A stretch of 64,000 nt of DNA from Microvelia longipes (Eukaryota > Arthropoda > Insecta > Hemiptera > Veliidae): contig JACMZG010001908.1 of the NCBI GenBank assembly GCA_018340805.1, forward strand, positions 12,091,235 to 12,155,234, read 5' to 3'. The notes beneath the pieces were generated by a model. The model did no database searches and was not told the origin of the DNA. It was given only the letters and a program-made list of their open reading frames with translations. This document shows, one piece after another, positions 54,131 to 64,000 of this stretch (the first letter of the stretch is position 1; each line of letters begins with the position of its first letter). The position numbers were made by a program, and so were the translations under genes.

Positions 54131-54864
54131 TTGGATAGTGATCGTTAAGGTGGATAATTAACATTGTAAATATACTTTTGATGCGCTAATCATTATTTGT
54201 TAAGTGTGTGTATACAATTGAGCATAAGCATATATGAGTTATATATATTACAAATCGAAAAAGATCCACAAAAATAATATAAATTATAAGACCGCTTATA
54301 ATTAATAAATGATTTCTTAAATGGAAGTTATAAGAACTCATTTGTTTCTTCAAACAAAGACGAATGTTAGAAATACACAAAACTTGAGTAAGAGTAACCA
54401 AACAAAGTCTGATAAGTGTTTGATAAATCTCTACTTCTAACAAAATCCTAGTAACTTAATTAGAGGCCACTATCAGTTGTTGAAAAGTTAAGCGAATACT
54501 GGAGCAGATATTAACACTGCTATGTCTCTACTGAGGCCCAACGCAGTCGCAGGCACCAGCCAGCAATTACATTAGGATTCTGTTTACTTCCTTAAAAAAA
54601 GTTATGCCTAACATAATAGACATAATATAGTATTGCAAAAACTAGGTCTGTATTAAGAAGTCTTATATTATAGTGTTATTATAGGCAAAAATTTACAAAA
54701 AAAATTTTAATTAAAATTAAAAAAAATATTCGCCCCAGATTATTAAACCCTATTATATTCTTATGAAAGTAAATGACAGTAATAAACAATTCTTAATCAC
54801 CGTCGCAACCATATTTTACTCAGAATAATTAAGTCTCTTCGCTGATGTAAAATACTTATTTAAA
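54131..54864. other. AT-rich sequence with no gene
   Basis: No gene supported. The minus frame 54,186-54,443 is hydrophobic with no signals. Confidence 0.45.
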
Positions 54865-55395
54865 ATTTGGTATAACCATCTTTCAACCAACAAAAGGTCA
54901 TTTATCCATCATCAGTGCTGCAAAAATATATAGAAACTAAATTTAAAGTTTTTTTAAACCTTTTTTTATAAAAACTGTGGGTTTTATAAGACTGTAGCAT
55001 ATCCAGCTTATAAATATCAAGTAATCCAGGAATATATGAGAAATAATTATTGTTGGTTGATATAAGACTGAGCGAAACCATCTTCCAGGTCATCATCAAG
55101 GTAACAACTTAAGGTCATCATCAGTGCTGATGAGTCGTTAGCAAGCTAGGTTTTGAGTTTTTTCTTACTGTTGATTGATATATAAATAAGGCATAACCAT
55201 CTTTCAGCCAACTTAAGGTCATCATCAGTGCTGATGAGTCGTTAGCAAGCTAGGTTTTGAGTTTTTTCTTACTGTTGATTGATATATAAATAAAGCATAA
55301 CCATCTTTCAGCCAACTTAAGGTCATCATTAGTGCCAATGAGTAGATAATAAGCTAAGTTTTGAGTTTTTTCTTACTCTTGTTGTGAGTATTTTT
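54865..55395. repeat. Tandem repeat, ~104-bp unit
   Basis: Nearly three good copies from 55,111 ('aaggtcatcatcagtgctga', 'tgagtcgttagcaagctagg', 'ttttgagttttttcttactg', 'gcataaccatctttcagcca'), plus a decayed copy at 54,865-55,110 sharing 'ataaccatctttcaaccaac' and 'catcatcagtgctg'. Confidence 0.88.
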
Positions 55396-56638
55396 TAACT
55401 AGTGATTTAAATATTTATTTTTATTAAAAAAATAAATTACAATATAATCATACAAAAAGGCACAAACAATTTTTGTTAGATCTATTTACAATACTAATTG
55501 TTTATAATTAAAATCTTGCTAGCCACATAAGCTTAAGGCTTCTGTGTGGCTAGTTTTCGTTTGAAATGTTATTATTAATGTATTTTTTGTTAGTCTTTAA
55601 TAATGAAATTAAGTAAAAGAGAAAAAAAAAATTTATTTTTCGGACTTTTATTTTTCGTATTAGGAGGCCCACTCCCCCCTTAACTTTCGTTATCCAAACA
55701 ACCTAAGAAGCTTCATTTTCATAATGGAAATTCGTTAAAAATTGATTTATAGATTATACAAAGAAAAACACGAAATATTATTTCTTATAACTTTAACTAA
55801 AACTGTAACATGGTACATAATACAAAAGAATCAAAACTTTTATCGTTTAAACTTATTTTATCATGTAATAAAGTATTCTAAAAGAAGATATAAGAAAATT
55901 TTGTAAATTAGCCAAAAAAATTTGAATATATTTTCAAGTCCTGCACCACGTTATGACATCGTGACATAGGATACATTTTATAGAACATATGTCAAATAAA
56001 ATATATTTCACAGTCTAAAAAATATATTTCATTCATTAAATAAATATAAACAATGTCTATAAATAATTTTGTAAAGTATTTCTGAATATTTTTATAAATT
56101 CAAATGAAAATTTTTTGAAAATAAAAATATCAATAGAAATATAAAATAGATTATTTTTATTAAATTCGGTTTTAAAATATTTTTTTTCATCGGAGTAAAG
56201 TGAATACATCTGTCTACATATCCCACATGTTCATTTATTATAATTATTATACACTATATATGTCTCTTAATAAATTGAAAAAATATAGCAAATTTTCAAA
56301 ACAATGTTGGCTCAAAAAATTAACTTATTAATTAGTTATAGAAAGTTGCTTTTGACACTGCTAATAGTTTATTATTCTATATTTTATTAAATTACGTATA
56401 TATTTTTTAAATTCTTTTGGAATAATAATTTTTTCCGAACCCATCCTTATTTTCCCTTTCAACAAATTTAGTTGGAAAAGGTTTTTTTTTTCAAAAAACG
56501 ATTTAACTTTTTTCACTTTTTTTAAGGTTTCTTTTACTTTTTTTTCGCTAAACTGGTTTACGAAAGTTTTAGGAGGGGTAATTTTTTCTTGCCAGAGGCG
56601 TAAGGGCGTACGCGTACCAAGGTCAGGGTCTTGGTCCC
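55396..56638. other. 5' flank of the cuticle gene
   Basis: Very AT-rich with no gene or clear repeat. The last ~60 bp (56,580-56,638) become GC-richer ('gccagaggcgtaagggcgta', 'cgcgtaccaaggtcagggtc') directly upstream of the TATA box and are the most likely proximal promoter elements. Confidence 0.45.
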
Positions 56639-56678
56639 TATATAAGGAGAATTTTCATTGTTTTCAGTCAATTCAGTT
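56639..56678 (+). promoter_or_regulatory. Core promoter of the cuticle gene: TATA box and Inr
   Basis: TATATAAG lies at 56,639-56,646. Arthropod-type initiators TCAGTC (56,664-56,669) and TCAGTT (56,673-56,678) follow at suitable distances, putting the likely start at 56,666 or 56,675. The 5' UTR would then be 31-40 nt. A TATA promoter is usual for cuticle genes expressed in bursts around moulting. Confidence 0.82.
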
Positions 56679-56705
56679 CCCACAATCAACGGTGGTAAAA
56701 TAACA

Positions 56706-56717
56706 ATGGCTTTCTCT
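56706..56717 (+). CDS. RR-2 cuticular protein, exon 1 coding part
   Basis: Four codons, ATG GCT TTC TCT (M-A-F-S), in the context ACAATGG and followed at once by the donor GTAAGT (56,718). The phase is 0. Tiny first exons that carry the first few signal-peptide residues are typical of insect cuticle protein genes. The exon was chosen because it restores a standard signal peptide when joined to exon 2 and lies 31-40 nt downstream of a well-placed initiator. Confidence 0.88.
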
Positions 56718-57870
56718 GTAAGTAACAAATTCATTTTTTAAATTTTGAAATTCGCACAAACAGATTCTTTTCCTCTAAAAATTTGTTGTAATAGTAATTC
56801 TAAAACTATTCACTATCCAAGAATGTTAAATGGGTCAAGCAATTACTTAAAGTTGCCTTCATAAATATTTTAATTTTAAGGATTAAAAAATATTACAATT
56901 TAATTACTCCTAGAAAAGTGCTAGATAAATTTATTCCTATGAAAATTGTGTTAAAATTGTTGTTGTGTTTACATAATTGTTGCATTGAACTAAAAAATAA
57001 CAGTTTACTAATTGTATCTGATCGCATTTCCGAGGAGAAAAAAGGCCAGATAAAATTATACCAGTAAATTTTGTATTCAATTTACAGAAGACAAAGTACT
57101 TTTATAAAATGTGACTTAAATATACTCTAATTTATAAGTCTGTATAAATTTATAAACCTTTAAGTTTAAATGCATGATAAAAATTCGCTAAAACAGGCTA
57201 TAAATGTTAAAATAGTACAATTGCTGAAATCGTGTATGAAATTTACAAATCATACCTCTATCATAATATCATAATATATAATATTTATGTAGAACTTACT
57301 GCGATAATTTTCTATTAAAGTACAAAGAAAATTAAAAGTGTTTGTTAGTTTCTACTTTTCAAAATAATTCATCAGCTAATTAATTCAAATTTTAACTAAT
57401 TTGAAGGTTTACACATTAACATAAAATGTTATAATTATAAAGTTTAAAGTTCACTGGACTTAGTTCTTAGTTGACATTCTTTAAAATTAATGGCATTTCA
57501 TTTCTAAATATCAAACCTTGATATTATTTTTGAACTCATTTCAACAAAAATTTAATTTAAATTACACTTTTTAAAATTAAAAAATAAATGTCCATTTTAG
57601 TACCCAAATTCCAAACAATAAATACGTCGTTTCTATTATTAATAAGGGATATACAAAAAATAGCCTAGCAGGGTTATGGAAAGGATGAGAACCACTTGTT
57701 AAAACTAACAGATATCTTATCTCACACAAGGATTCTTAGGTGATTGCTAAGTAAATTACTAAAAAGTAAAATTTATTTACATTACCTCTAATATAAATCA
57801 TAAAACGAAAAATTCTGAAAAAATACAGTTTAAGTTGCTGCACTAAAGAAAATTAATAAATTAATAAAAA
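56718..57870 (+). other. Intron 1, 5' part
   Basis: The intron runs 56,718-61,576 (4,859 bp), with donor GTAAGT and acceptor TTGTTGCAG. This first part is AT-rich with no feature. Confidence 0.75.
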
Positions 57871-58480
57871 GTTCGATTTAATAAACAAATATTAAAGTGC
57901 TACACAACTGTTATAACGATTTAATAAACAAATATTAAAGTGCTACACAACTATTATAACGATTTAATAAAACATATTAAGTGCTACACAACTATTATAA
58001 CGATTAATAAACAAATATTAAAGTGCTACACAACTATTATAACGATTTAATAAACAAATATTAATGTGCTTCACAACCAAATTTAATTATTAAAGCGCTA
58101 ACACAACACAACTATTAAAGTGCTAACGATTTAATAAACAAATATTAAAGTGCTACACAACTATTATAACGATTTAATAAACAAATATTAAAGTGCTACA
58201 CAACTATTATAACGATTTAATAAACAAATATTAAAGTGCTACACAACTATTATAACGATTTAATAAACAAATATAAAGTGCTACACAACTAATATAACGA
58301 TTTAATAAACAAATATTAAAGTGCTACACAACTATTATAACGATTTAATAAACAAATATTAAAGTGCTACATAACTATTATAACAGCTACACAACTATTA
58401 TAACGATTTAATAAACAAATATTAAAGTGCTACACAACTATTATAACGATTTAATAAACAAATATTAAAGTGCTACAAAA
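57871..58480. repeat. Intronic minisatellite, ~43-bp unit
   Basis: About fourteen copies of 'cgatttaataaacaaatatt' + 'aaagtgctacacaactattataa'. Several units are shortened, and one region (58,075-58,130) is rearranged. It lies inside intron 1 of the cuticle gene. Confidence 0.93.
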
Positions 58481-59350
58481 TAAAACAAAAATAAAACACT
58501 ACGTATCAACACACAAACAAAAACCCAATGGAACTACAAAAATTATAAGTCGCTGTTCACCTAGAAGATGATAAGGCGGCAAGTGAAGAGTTCCATACTG
58601 AGTCTTTTAACCAAGATTTTTAATAAAATAGGCCATTATAGACAAACGGTATTTATTAAAAATTATACCATTTCCATAAAAGCTCATTTCCATAAAAGCT
58701 CAAACTTTATACGATTACCTCCATTTAAAATTATATCAACAAACATAAAACTTAAAATGAAATTAATAAAACTCTCTTAAATTATATAAAACAATAATAG
58801 AAAATGGAAAAGTTAGAAGTATTAAAATTAATTTAAACCCCACTAATTTATAGATAAAATATACTTTTAGAACAAAGTTTTTGTTTAATAATTTTTATTT
58901 ATTTATAGTGATATAATTTATTCTTTTGAATAAATATTTAATTGTCAATTAGTTTCCAAAAACTATAATAATCATTTTAAAGTTTTAAATTATTTGTAGT
59001 ACTTTATCATTTATATTTTCTCTAAAAAGAATCGTTATAGACATAAATAGATAAAACTCTATATAAATAATAAAAAAACATGGATAATTAAATAATACTC
59101 TCCCACATCCTCCAATCAGAATTTTAAAAATTATCAAATTTAGAAGGTAAAATATAAAAATAGATATTATTTTAAGGATATTTTTAGGTTAGTTCAATAC
59201 GTTTGTTCGATTATGTAAATAACTATTTACTACCATCAATTTCCATCTCAAACCAACCTATTCGATACACGATTATAAGCGCAACAACACCGTGAGTCAG
59301 AAATATTAAATTAAAGACATTACATAGTGAAAATTGATTATCCCATGACG
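58481..59350 (+). other. Intron 1, AT-rich part
   Basis: No feature supported. A 70-codon frame at 58,568-58,780 has no recognised motif. Confidence 0.5.
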
Positions 59351-59653
59351 CATAGAGATATATTACTAGAGATAGGTTAAATTTTGAAACATCGACAAAG
59401 CAACCAGACACCTTTGCTTATAAATATAATCAAATAATCAGTACAAGATTACAGTAACTTAAATAGTAGTAGGTTTAATATACAAATCAAAACATAAACA
59501 ATGTGCGGGAAGCAAATATTAATTGATTAATTATATAAACTCACTCTTGGAGAAGGTTGTAATAAGGTTAAACCTCTCAAAGCCACAAAAAGATGTTTTT
59601 GATCACAAAATTTATTGAGATAGGTTATGCCCGCTCTAGTATATATCTCCATG
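59351..59653 (-). mobile_element. M-family MITE in intron 1, first copy
   Basis: Termini CATAGAGATATATTACTAGAG and CTCTAGTATATATCTCCATG. The flanking 8-mers CCATGACG and CCTTAATG match at five of eight, a decayed duplication at best. Minus-strand family landmarks are present ('caatgtgcgggaagcaaa', 'aaacctctcaaagcc'). Confidence 0.82.
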
Positions 59654-59686
59654 CCTTAATGGAGTACGGTCTCAAACATAGGAAAT

Positions 59687-59991
59687 CATAGAGATATTAT
59701 TACTAGAGGGTCCCTATAGGTTAAATTTTGAAACATGGAAAAAGTAACCTAACCTTCGCTATAAATATAATCAAATAATCAGTACAAAATTACAAAAAAT
59801 TTATAGTAAAACGTTAAAAATAAAAATCAAAACACAAACAATGCGTAATAAATTTATAAATTATAACCTTAACTCACTATTGAAAGAGGTTTCAATGAGG
59901 ATACACAGAGCCTCTAAAAGCCCCAAAAAGATGTTTCAGGCATATCAATGTACTTAGATAGGCTATGCCCCCTCTAGTATATATCTCTACG
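59687..59991 (-). mobile_element. M-family MITE in intron 1, second copy
   Basis: Termini CATAGAGATATTATTACTAGAGG and CCTCTAGTATATATCTCTACG. It lies 33 bp from the first copy in the same orientation; the two are independent or a local duplication with divergence. Confidence 0.82.
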
Positions 59992-60009
59992 TAAGACACA
60001 TATTGCAGG

Positions 60010-60187
60010 GGGGGGGGGGTCATACACTACACCAAAACATTAAGAGACTTCAAACGTCTTTTTGGGACTATTTTTGTCGGCTTTTCGTTATTGTGTGTTT
60101 TCTTTTTTATTATAAACGTTCTATCATATAGAGTAACGTTTTGGAGTTTGAACCAACAAAGGCCTCTCTAGTAAAAATATATTTATG
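60010..60187 (+). mobile_element. Decayed M-family copy with G-run at its edge
   Basis: 'gtcggcttttcgttattgtg', 'aacgttctatcatatagagt' and 'aggcctctctagtaaaaata' follow the right half of the M element, ending in 'tatatttatgg'. The left half is missing. A 13-nt G-run sits at about 60,008-60,020, at the junction with the second intronic M copy. Confidence 0.55.
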
Positions 60188-60854
60188 GTCTCAAGCAAAA
60201 ACAAATAATAACGTCAGTTAAAACGATAAATTAACCGCATTGGACTCACCAATTTTCCATATAACTCAAGTATTCCTTATAAATCGTTTATGTTGAAATC
60301 CGTAAAAAAAGATAAACTCCGACGTAAACGTAAAAGGTAGTATTTTTAAAGATTTTTCTCCGTAATGAAGTCTATAAAGTTACATCGGAAAAACCTTAAC
60401 TTATAAATAAACCATAAGGGGCTGCTAGTCTAAATCTTCGAATCGCTTTCCTACCAAATTTTCTCAAAAAGGAAATGTCTTGCAAGGGAAAAAAGACTAA
60501 AAGTATAAATCTTTTTGCTTTTTATACTTAGTAAAAATTCTCTCTTGAAGATATAAAAATAACGTTTGAAGAATTGGCTCAAGCGTTTTAAGGGATTTTG
60601 GAAGAATACTGGGGAAATTGATAGCAGAACATTTTTTTGGGGGGAAATCGGTTGAATGTCGGCTGTAAGGTAAATGGGCTAAAAGAATGCGCCAAAAACA
60701 TTTCGAAGTAATGTAACGAATAAAGTAATAGAAAATTTACTGGTAAAGAAAAATAAGTCACATTCAAGTGCAATAATTTAGACAGATAAATTACTACCCT
60801 TACTACAACCCACGAGCCCATAAGCTTAAAAACGTTTATATATATATATTAAAT
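60188..60854 (+). other. Intron 1, AT-rich part
   Basis: No feature supported; the minus frame at 60,588-60,821 has no recognised motif. Confidence 0.5.
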
Positions 60855-61098
60855 AATTCTAGGGTCGGCGGAAAAAGAACATAAGTCATTATTATAATGA
60901 TTATAATTATTAATTATTATTTTATCAAATTGATATAATTTTGTATTAATTTTTACTCATTTATCTTATTTAACGATAGTTTTGACACAAGTGGCTTTTA
61001 CGTTTTGTTAAGTGAGGTCTAAAAATACTTCAATCGTATAATTTTTTTTAAATTTGACTTTTAAATCAAATGTGATTTTTTCCGCTGACCCTAGAATT
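60855..61098. mobile_element. 244-bp inverted-terminus MITE
   Basis: AATTCTAGGGTCGGCGGAAAAA (60,855-60,876) is matched in reverse by TTTTTTCCGCTGACCCTAGAATT ending at 61,098, with one substitution and one extra T. The interior is AT-rich and encodes nothing. The TA dinucleotide within CTAGGG could mark a mariner-like target, with the outer GAATTC half-sites fortuitous. Confidence 0.72.
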
Positions 61099-61576
61099 GC
61101 TCATGGTTCTATAGTCGATATGACTGGGCTTTAGTAATTTATTTTACATTATTTGTAAAGCCGTCAATACAAACAAAGAAAATAACCAATGTTATTCAAA
61201 GCCTTATATCTTCCGTCCTGACATTGCACTCAGATACTAGTATATATATTGCCTATTTTCTGCCCCAAGAGGTCATACCACAATGAGAGATTTACTTTTG
61301 TCAAATATAGGAGTCTCAGATGTATAACAGTACATATAACAATACATAACATCATAGGACAAATTAATTTACAAGCTCTCTACAGCTATTTACAGTTAGA
61401 GAATATCTACTAGAATATCTTAGAATATATTGAAGTAGAGTATATTGACAAGGCTAAAAGTAAATATTTTGAAGAACTAAACAAAAAACAAAAAAATTAT
61501 AGATGAGTGAGAATGGGGTCCTAGATGATTTACTCGAAAGATATAAAGTAAATGAATAATAATGGAATTGTTGCAG
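61099..61576 (+). other. Intron 1, 3' end
   Basis: AT-rich. The acceptor GGAATTGTTGCAG at 61,576 has only a short pyrimidine tract. An in-frame ATG at 61,562 would give M-E-L-L-Q in place of M-A-F-S; an alternative start in the intron is possible but less likely. Confidence 0.6.
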
Positions 61577-62374
61577 GTACTTCTTGGATTAGCTTTGGTG
61601 GCTGTAGCTCAGGCTGCTCCCCAGATCTCCTACACCTCACCCCTCTCATCCTACAGCTACGGAGCTTACCCCGGCTATGGACTTGGATACTCTCGCGCTT
61701 ATGCCCCAGCTGCCTACGCTACTGTCGCTCACGCCCCAGCTGTCGCCACCGTAGCTCACGCTCCCATCGCTTCATACGCCGCCCCAGTAGCCAGAATCGC
61801 CCATGCTCCCGTCGCTGTCGCCCGTGCCCCTGTCGCCGTAGCTGCCGCCCCAGCTATCGTCAAGGCCGCCGAACCCGAACCTTATGACCCTCATCCTCAG
61901 TACAACTACAACTACGAAGTCGCTGACCCCACCACCGGTGATGTCAAGAGCCAGTCCGAACAGAGAGACGGAGATGTCGTTTCCGGACACTACTCCCTCA
62001 TCGAAGCCGACGGATCCAAAAGGATCGTAGAATACACCGCTGATGCCGTCAACGGATTCAACGCTGTCGTACACAAGGAAGGTGGAGTCGCTCCCGTCGC
62101 CGCCCCCGTTGCTGCTCCCGTTGTTGTCGCTAAGGCCGCTCCCATCGCCCGTGTTGCTGCTCCCGTCGCCACCTACGCCGCTCCCATCGCCCGTTACGCT
62201 GCTCCCATCGCTCGTTACACCGCTCCCGTAGCCACCGTTGCCCACGCTCCCGTCGCCACTGTTGCCCACGCTCCCGTCGCTGCCTACGCTCACGCTCCCG
62301 TCGCTGCCTACGCCCAATCCCCCATCTACTCCACCTCCGCTTTCTCCACCCCCTATGCCTCTTACTACCACTAA
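61577..62374 (+). CDS. RR-2 cuticular protein, exon 2
   Basis: Encodes residues 5-269 of a secreted structural protein that binds chitin in the cuticle. Joined to exon 1, the signal peptide is [17 protein letters not shown], cleaved before A-P-Q (residue 18). Residues ~18-105 are rich in A-H-A-P-V and A-A-P repeats. The Rebers-Riddiford domain (about 113-171) has the RR-2 hallmarks: Y-N-Y-N-Y-E-V-A-D, then [19 protein letters not shown] and N-G-F-N-A-V-V. The C-terminal ~95 residues are A-A-P-I-A-R-Y and V-A-H-A-P-V repeats, ending Y-A-S-Y-Y-H. RR-2 proteins are usually found in hard cuticle. The exon uses GCC/GTC/CCC codons and forms a sharp GC island in AT-rich DNA. The stop is TAA at 62,372-62,374. 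The reverse strand is also open for 202 codons, a side effect of biased codon use. Confidence 0.95.
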   Translation, partial: VLLGLALVAVAQAAPQISYTSPLSSYSYGAYPGYGLGYSRAYAPAAYATVAHAPAVATVAHAPIASYAAPVARIAHAPVAVARAPVAVAAAPAIVKAAEPEPYDPHPQYNYNYEVADPTTGDVKSQSEQRDGDVVSGHYSLIEADGSKRIVEYTADAVNGFNAVVHKEGGVAPVAAPVAAPVVVAKAAPIARVAAPVATYAAPIARYAAPIARYTAPVATVAHAPVATVAHAPVAAYAHAPVAAYAQSPIYSTSAFSTPYASYYH

Positions 62375-62519
62375 GATCACCTAAACCATTACCTGTACAA
62401 ATACTGTAATATAGTAATTTAGGTTCTAAAATTGTTGTGTTTCTTTTAATAACCTTATTTGAAAATTGAAGGAAGCAATTTGGATAGATAATCTACAATG
62501 TAAGGAAATTATTGTGGTG

Positions 62520-62525
62520 AATAAA
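62520..62525 (+). terminator. Poly(A) signal of the cuticle gene
   Basis: AATAAA lies 146 nt beyond the stop codon, within a TA-rich 3' UTR that is otherwise featureless. A second AAATAAT-type string follows at about 62,540. Confidence 0.7.
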
Positions 62526-64000
62526 TAATTCACTTTTAGTAAATAATTTCAGAATAATATCTATAGAAGTTTATATGTATGTGAGGTTATCGTATGATAG
62601 TGGTACTTGCTAAATAGCTTGACTGAATTAGATGAATTTGCTAGGGTATTAGAATCCTATGAGAAAAAAAACTTATTAGATTGTATGAAAAATCTAAAAT
62701 GGCGTTTTCACATATTTTCTACAGACATGAATAAGACATATTATAGGATATATTAAAAGACTATCAAATAAAATACTTATTATAAAACAAATCATCCGTC
62801 TAAAACTAAAGGGTAAAACACATGTAAGCAACTAAATGTATCGTAAAATATAAATATCTTTATACTTTTTAAAAACTAAAAACATTTTCCCACCAAAGCA
62901 AGGAGGTTTCCTGCCACTGGAAGGAAAACCTGCCACCACGATAAAGATATATTGAGTTGGCAAAGGTTGATAATAAATCTTTATACGCGATACATTAGAG
63001 CTTTCACGGAGGGGGCTCGTTTTCTCGATTTTCGTTTCTACTAAGCCCCCTTTTGAAAGGAGGATAGGGGCACATGCGAATTTCCCCCTCCTTATCACGT
63101 GAAAGGGAAAGTGTGCAAAATACCAAATAATAAAAGTATATTCATGTATTTTTCATTCAATTTATTCTTTTTCGTTTTTTCCGATATCCCTAAATACTTT
63201 TTTGTATATATTTTTTATATTTATCATTTTCCAATTTTCATAGACAAAGATTTATGTTAAAATATTTTTTTTTAGAGCAGAGTGGGAAATATATTTTTAC
63301 ATTAATAAAAAAAACAAGGCTAACACAATAGACATATAAACGCGATTAGAATATAAATAAATGTTTAAATTGATTAAATTAAGAACTAATAATTGATCAA
63401 TAATAACTAGCATACATGTAGAAAAATGTTGTCACAAAATCTGCCATGTTAGCCAACATGACAATAATGGCTTCAGTCGCTATTGAAGTAAATCGAGTGA
63501 CAATTAAATCAAATATGAATAAAATTAAGTTCATTGGTTGAGACTTATTTGTAGATAGACTTTTATTTATACGCTTAATAAAAGTGTGAAAAGTCTCTTC
63601 AGAAAAAAATATAACGGCATATTCACAGGCATCATTTACAGGCTATTTTGAAAACTAAAATGGAGAGCAAAAAGAATGAAAAAAAGCTAGATTTGATACA
63701 AGGCTTAGGCCGAAGCTAGCTCTGTTTCTATATTTAGACCTGGCTCTTGTTCTAGGCTCAGACCTGAGCTGACTCTGTTTCCAGGCTTAAACCTCACTGT
63801 CGCAAGTCAGGGACCAGGGTAGTATAGTCTTTATTTATCAACAAGTGGCCTTCGCGGCCTCTTTGTCGCTTCGCGGACACATAGTTGTTGCACTTTGTAA
63901 GTTCGTTATATTACTAGTTTATGTAAGTGGCATACTCCCACAATATAAGAGAATTTTTAAATGTATTTGAGAAAAAACTTGATTTGTTTACATGTCAAAT
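62526..64000. other. 3' flank with short hairpins and repeats
   Basis: No gene supported. 63,714-63,800 has two imperfect ~50-bp repeats built on 'agctctgtttctatatttag' and 'gacctg...gctc'. At 63,847-63,859 GGCC/GGCC flanks TTCGC, and at 63,864-63,879 TGTC/GACA flanks GCTTCGCG: two small hairpins with the CTTCGC apex also seen elsewhere. Confidence 0.5.

Noticed and set aside
61562..61576. ATG at 61,562 as the start of the cuticle protein
   Set aside because: It lies before a valid acceptor, and the M-A-F-S exon with promoter and donor gives a more standard signal peptide. Kept only as an alternative start.
61772..62380. 202-codon Gly/Ser/Asp-rich open frame on the minus strand
   Set aside because: It is antisense to the cuticle exon and exists because GCC/GTC/CCC codons on the plus strand avoid reverse stops.

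Overview
The window is nuclear DNA of an arthropod, most likely an insect. The clearest host gene is an RR-2 cuticular protein with a tiny first exon and a 4.86 kb intron. The rest is AT-rich, intron-sized, repeat-crowded sequence with non-LTR retrotransposon remnants, tRNA-derived SINEs, MITEs and many minisatellites. Nothing looks bacterial, plasmid-borne or organellar. I cannot name the species; order-level placement would be a guess.

Host genes. (1) On the + strand, 56.64-62.53 kb holds a complete RR-2 cuticle protein gene: TATA box, initiator, 12-nt coding exon 1 (M-A-F-S), an intron full of repeats, a GC-rich exon 2 and a poly(A) signal. The spliced protein is 269 aa. (2) On the - strand, 35,074-35,324 is one well-bounded internal exon of a CUB-domain protein; its other exons must lie beyond large introns or outside the window. 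Three further exon-like open segments (5.09, 6.86-7.45 and 23.0 kb) are weak.

Repeat families, with names used below. M: a 300-350 bp MITE with CATAGAGATAT... inverted termini and 8-bp target duplications (8.2, 20.3, 25.1, 41.8, 59.35, 59.69 kb, and a decayed copy at 60.0 kb). D1: a dispersed repeat of about 1 kb or more whose 3' half carries a 5S-rRNA-like cassette and GAGCGAAGCG motifs (16.7, 18.6, 20.1, 25.0, 30.5, 46.5, 47.1, 49.8, 50.6 kb). D2: a two-copy repeat at 4.5 and 9.65 kb, each copy interrupted by a different insertion. W: a unit of about 315 bp linked to (TA)n tracts and inverted ends (29.8 and 49.4 kb; scraps at 1.84, 9.85, 27.4 kb). SINE A (35.4, 46.7 kb) and SINE B (47.5, 47.65, 48.9 kb) have tRNA-like heads and share an internal core. 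Two broken LINEs lie at 38.5-40.5 and 52.6-53.5 kb, both on the - strand.

Layout. 0-5 kb: three minisatellites and D2 copy A. 5-10 kb: mostly unassigned, with an M copy. 10-14 kb: a nested foldback cluster, a 5S-like scrap and a CTTCGG minisatellite. 14-22 kb: tRNA-like and D1 copies, with M nested in D1. 22-31 kb: foldbacks, minisatellites, a 155-bp hairpin, a second hairpin cluster and a W composite. 32-35 kb: a 2.2 kb insertion carrying about 25 copies of the GCTCGCTTCGCTCGC motif. 35-41 kb: CUB exon, SINE and first LINE. 41-52 kb: M, a 0.93 kb inverted-terminus element, SINEs, TA tracts, W and D1. 52-56 kb: a 90-bp satellite split by the second LINE. 56-64 kb: the cuticle gene and its 3' flank.

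The most unusual signal is a set of hairpins whose arms differ from site to site but whose apex is nearly the same (GAGGCGAAGCCGAG or GAGCGAAGCGAG class). The same core appears in the 32-34 kb array and in the D1 tail. All homology calls are by eye from sequence and family knowledge; no database search was run.
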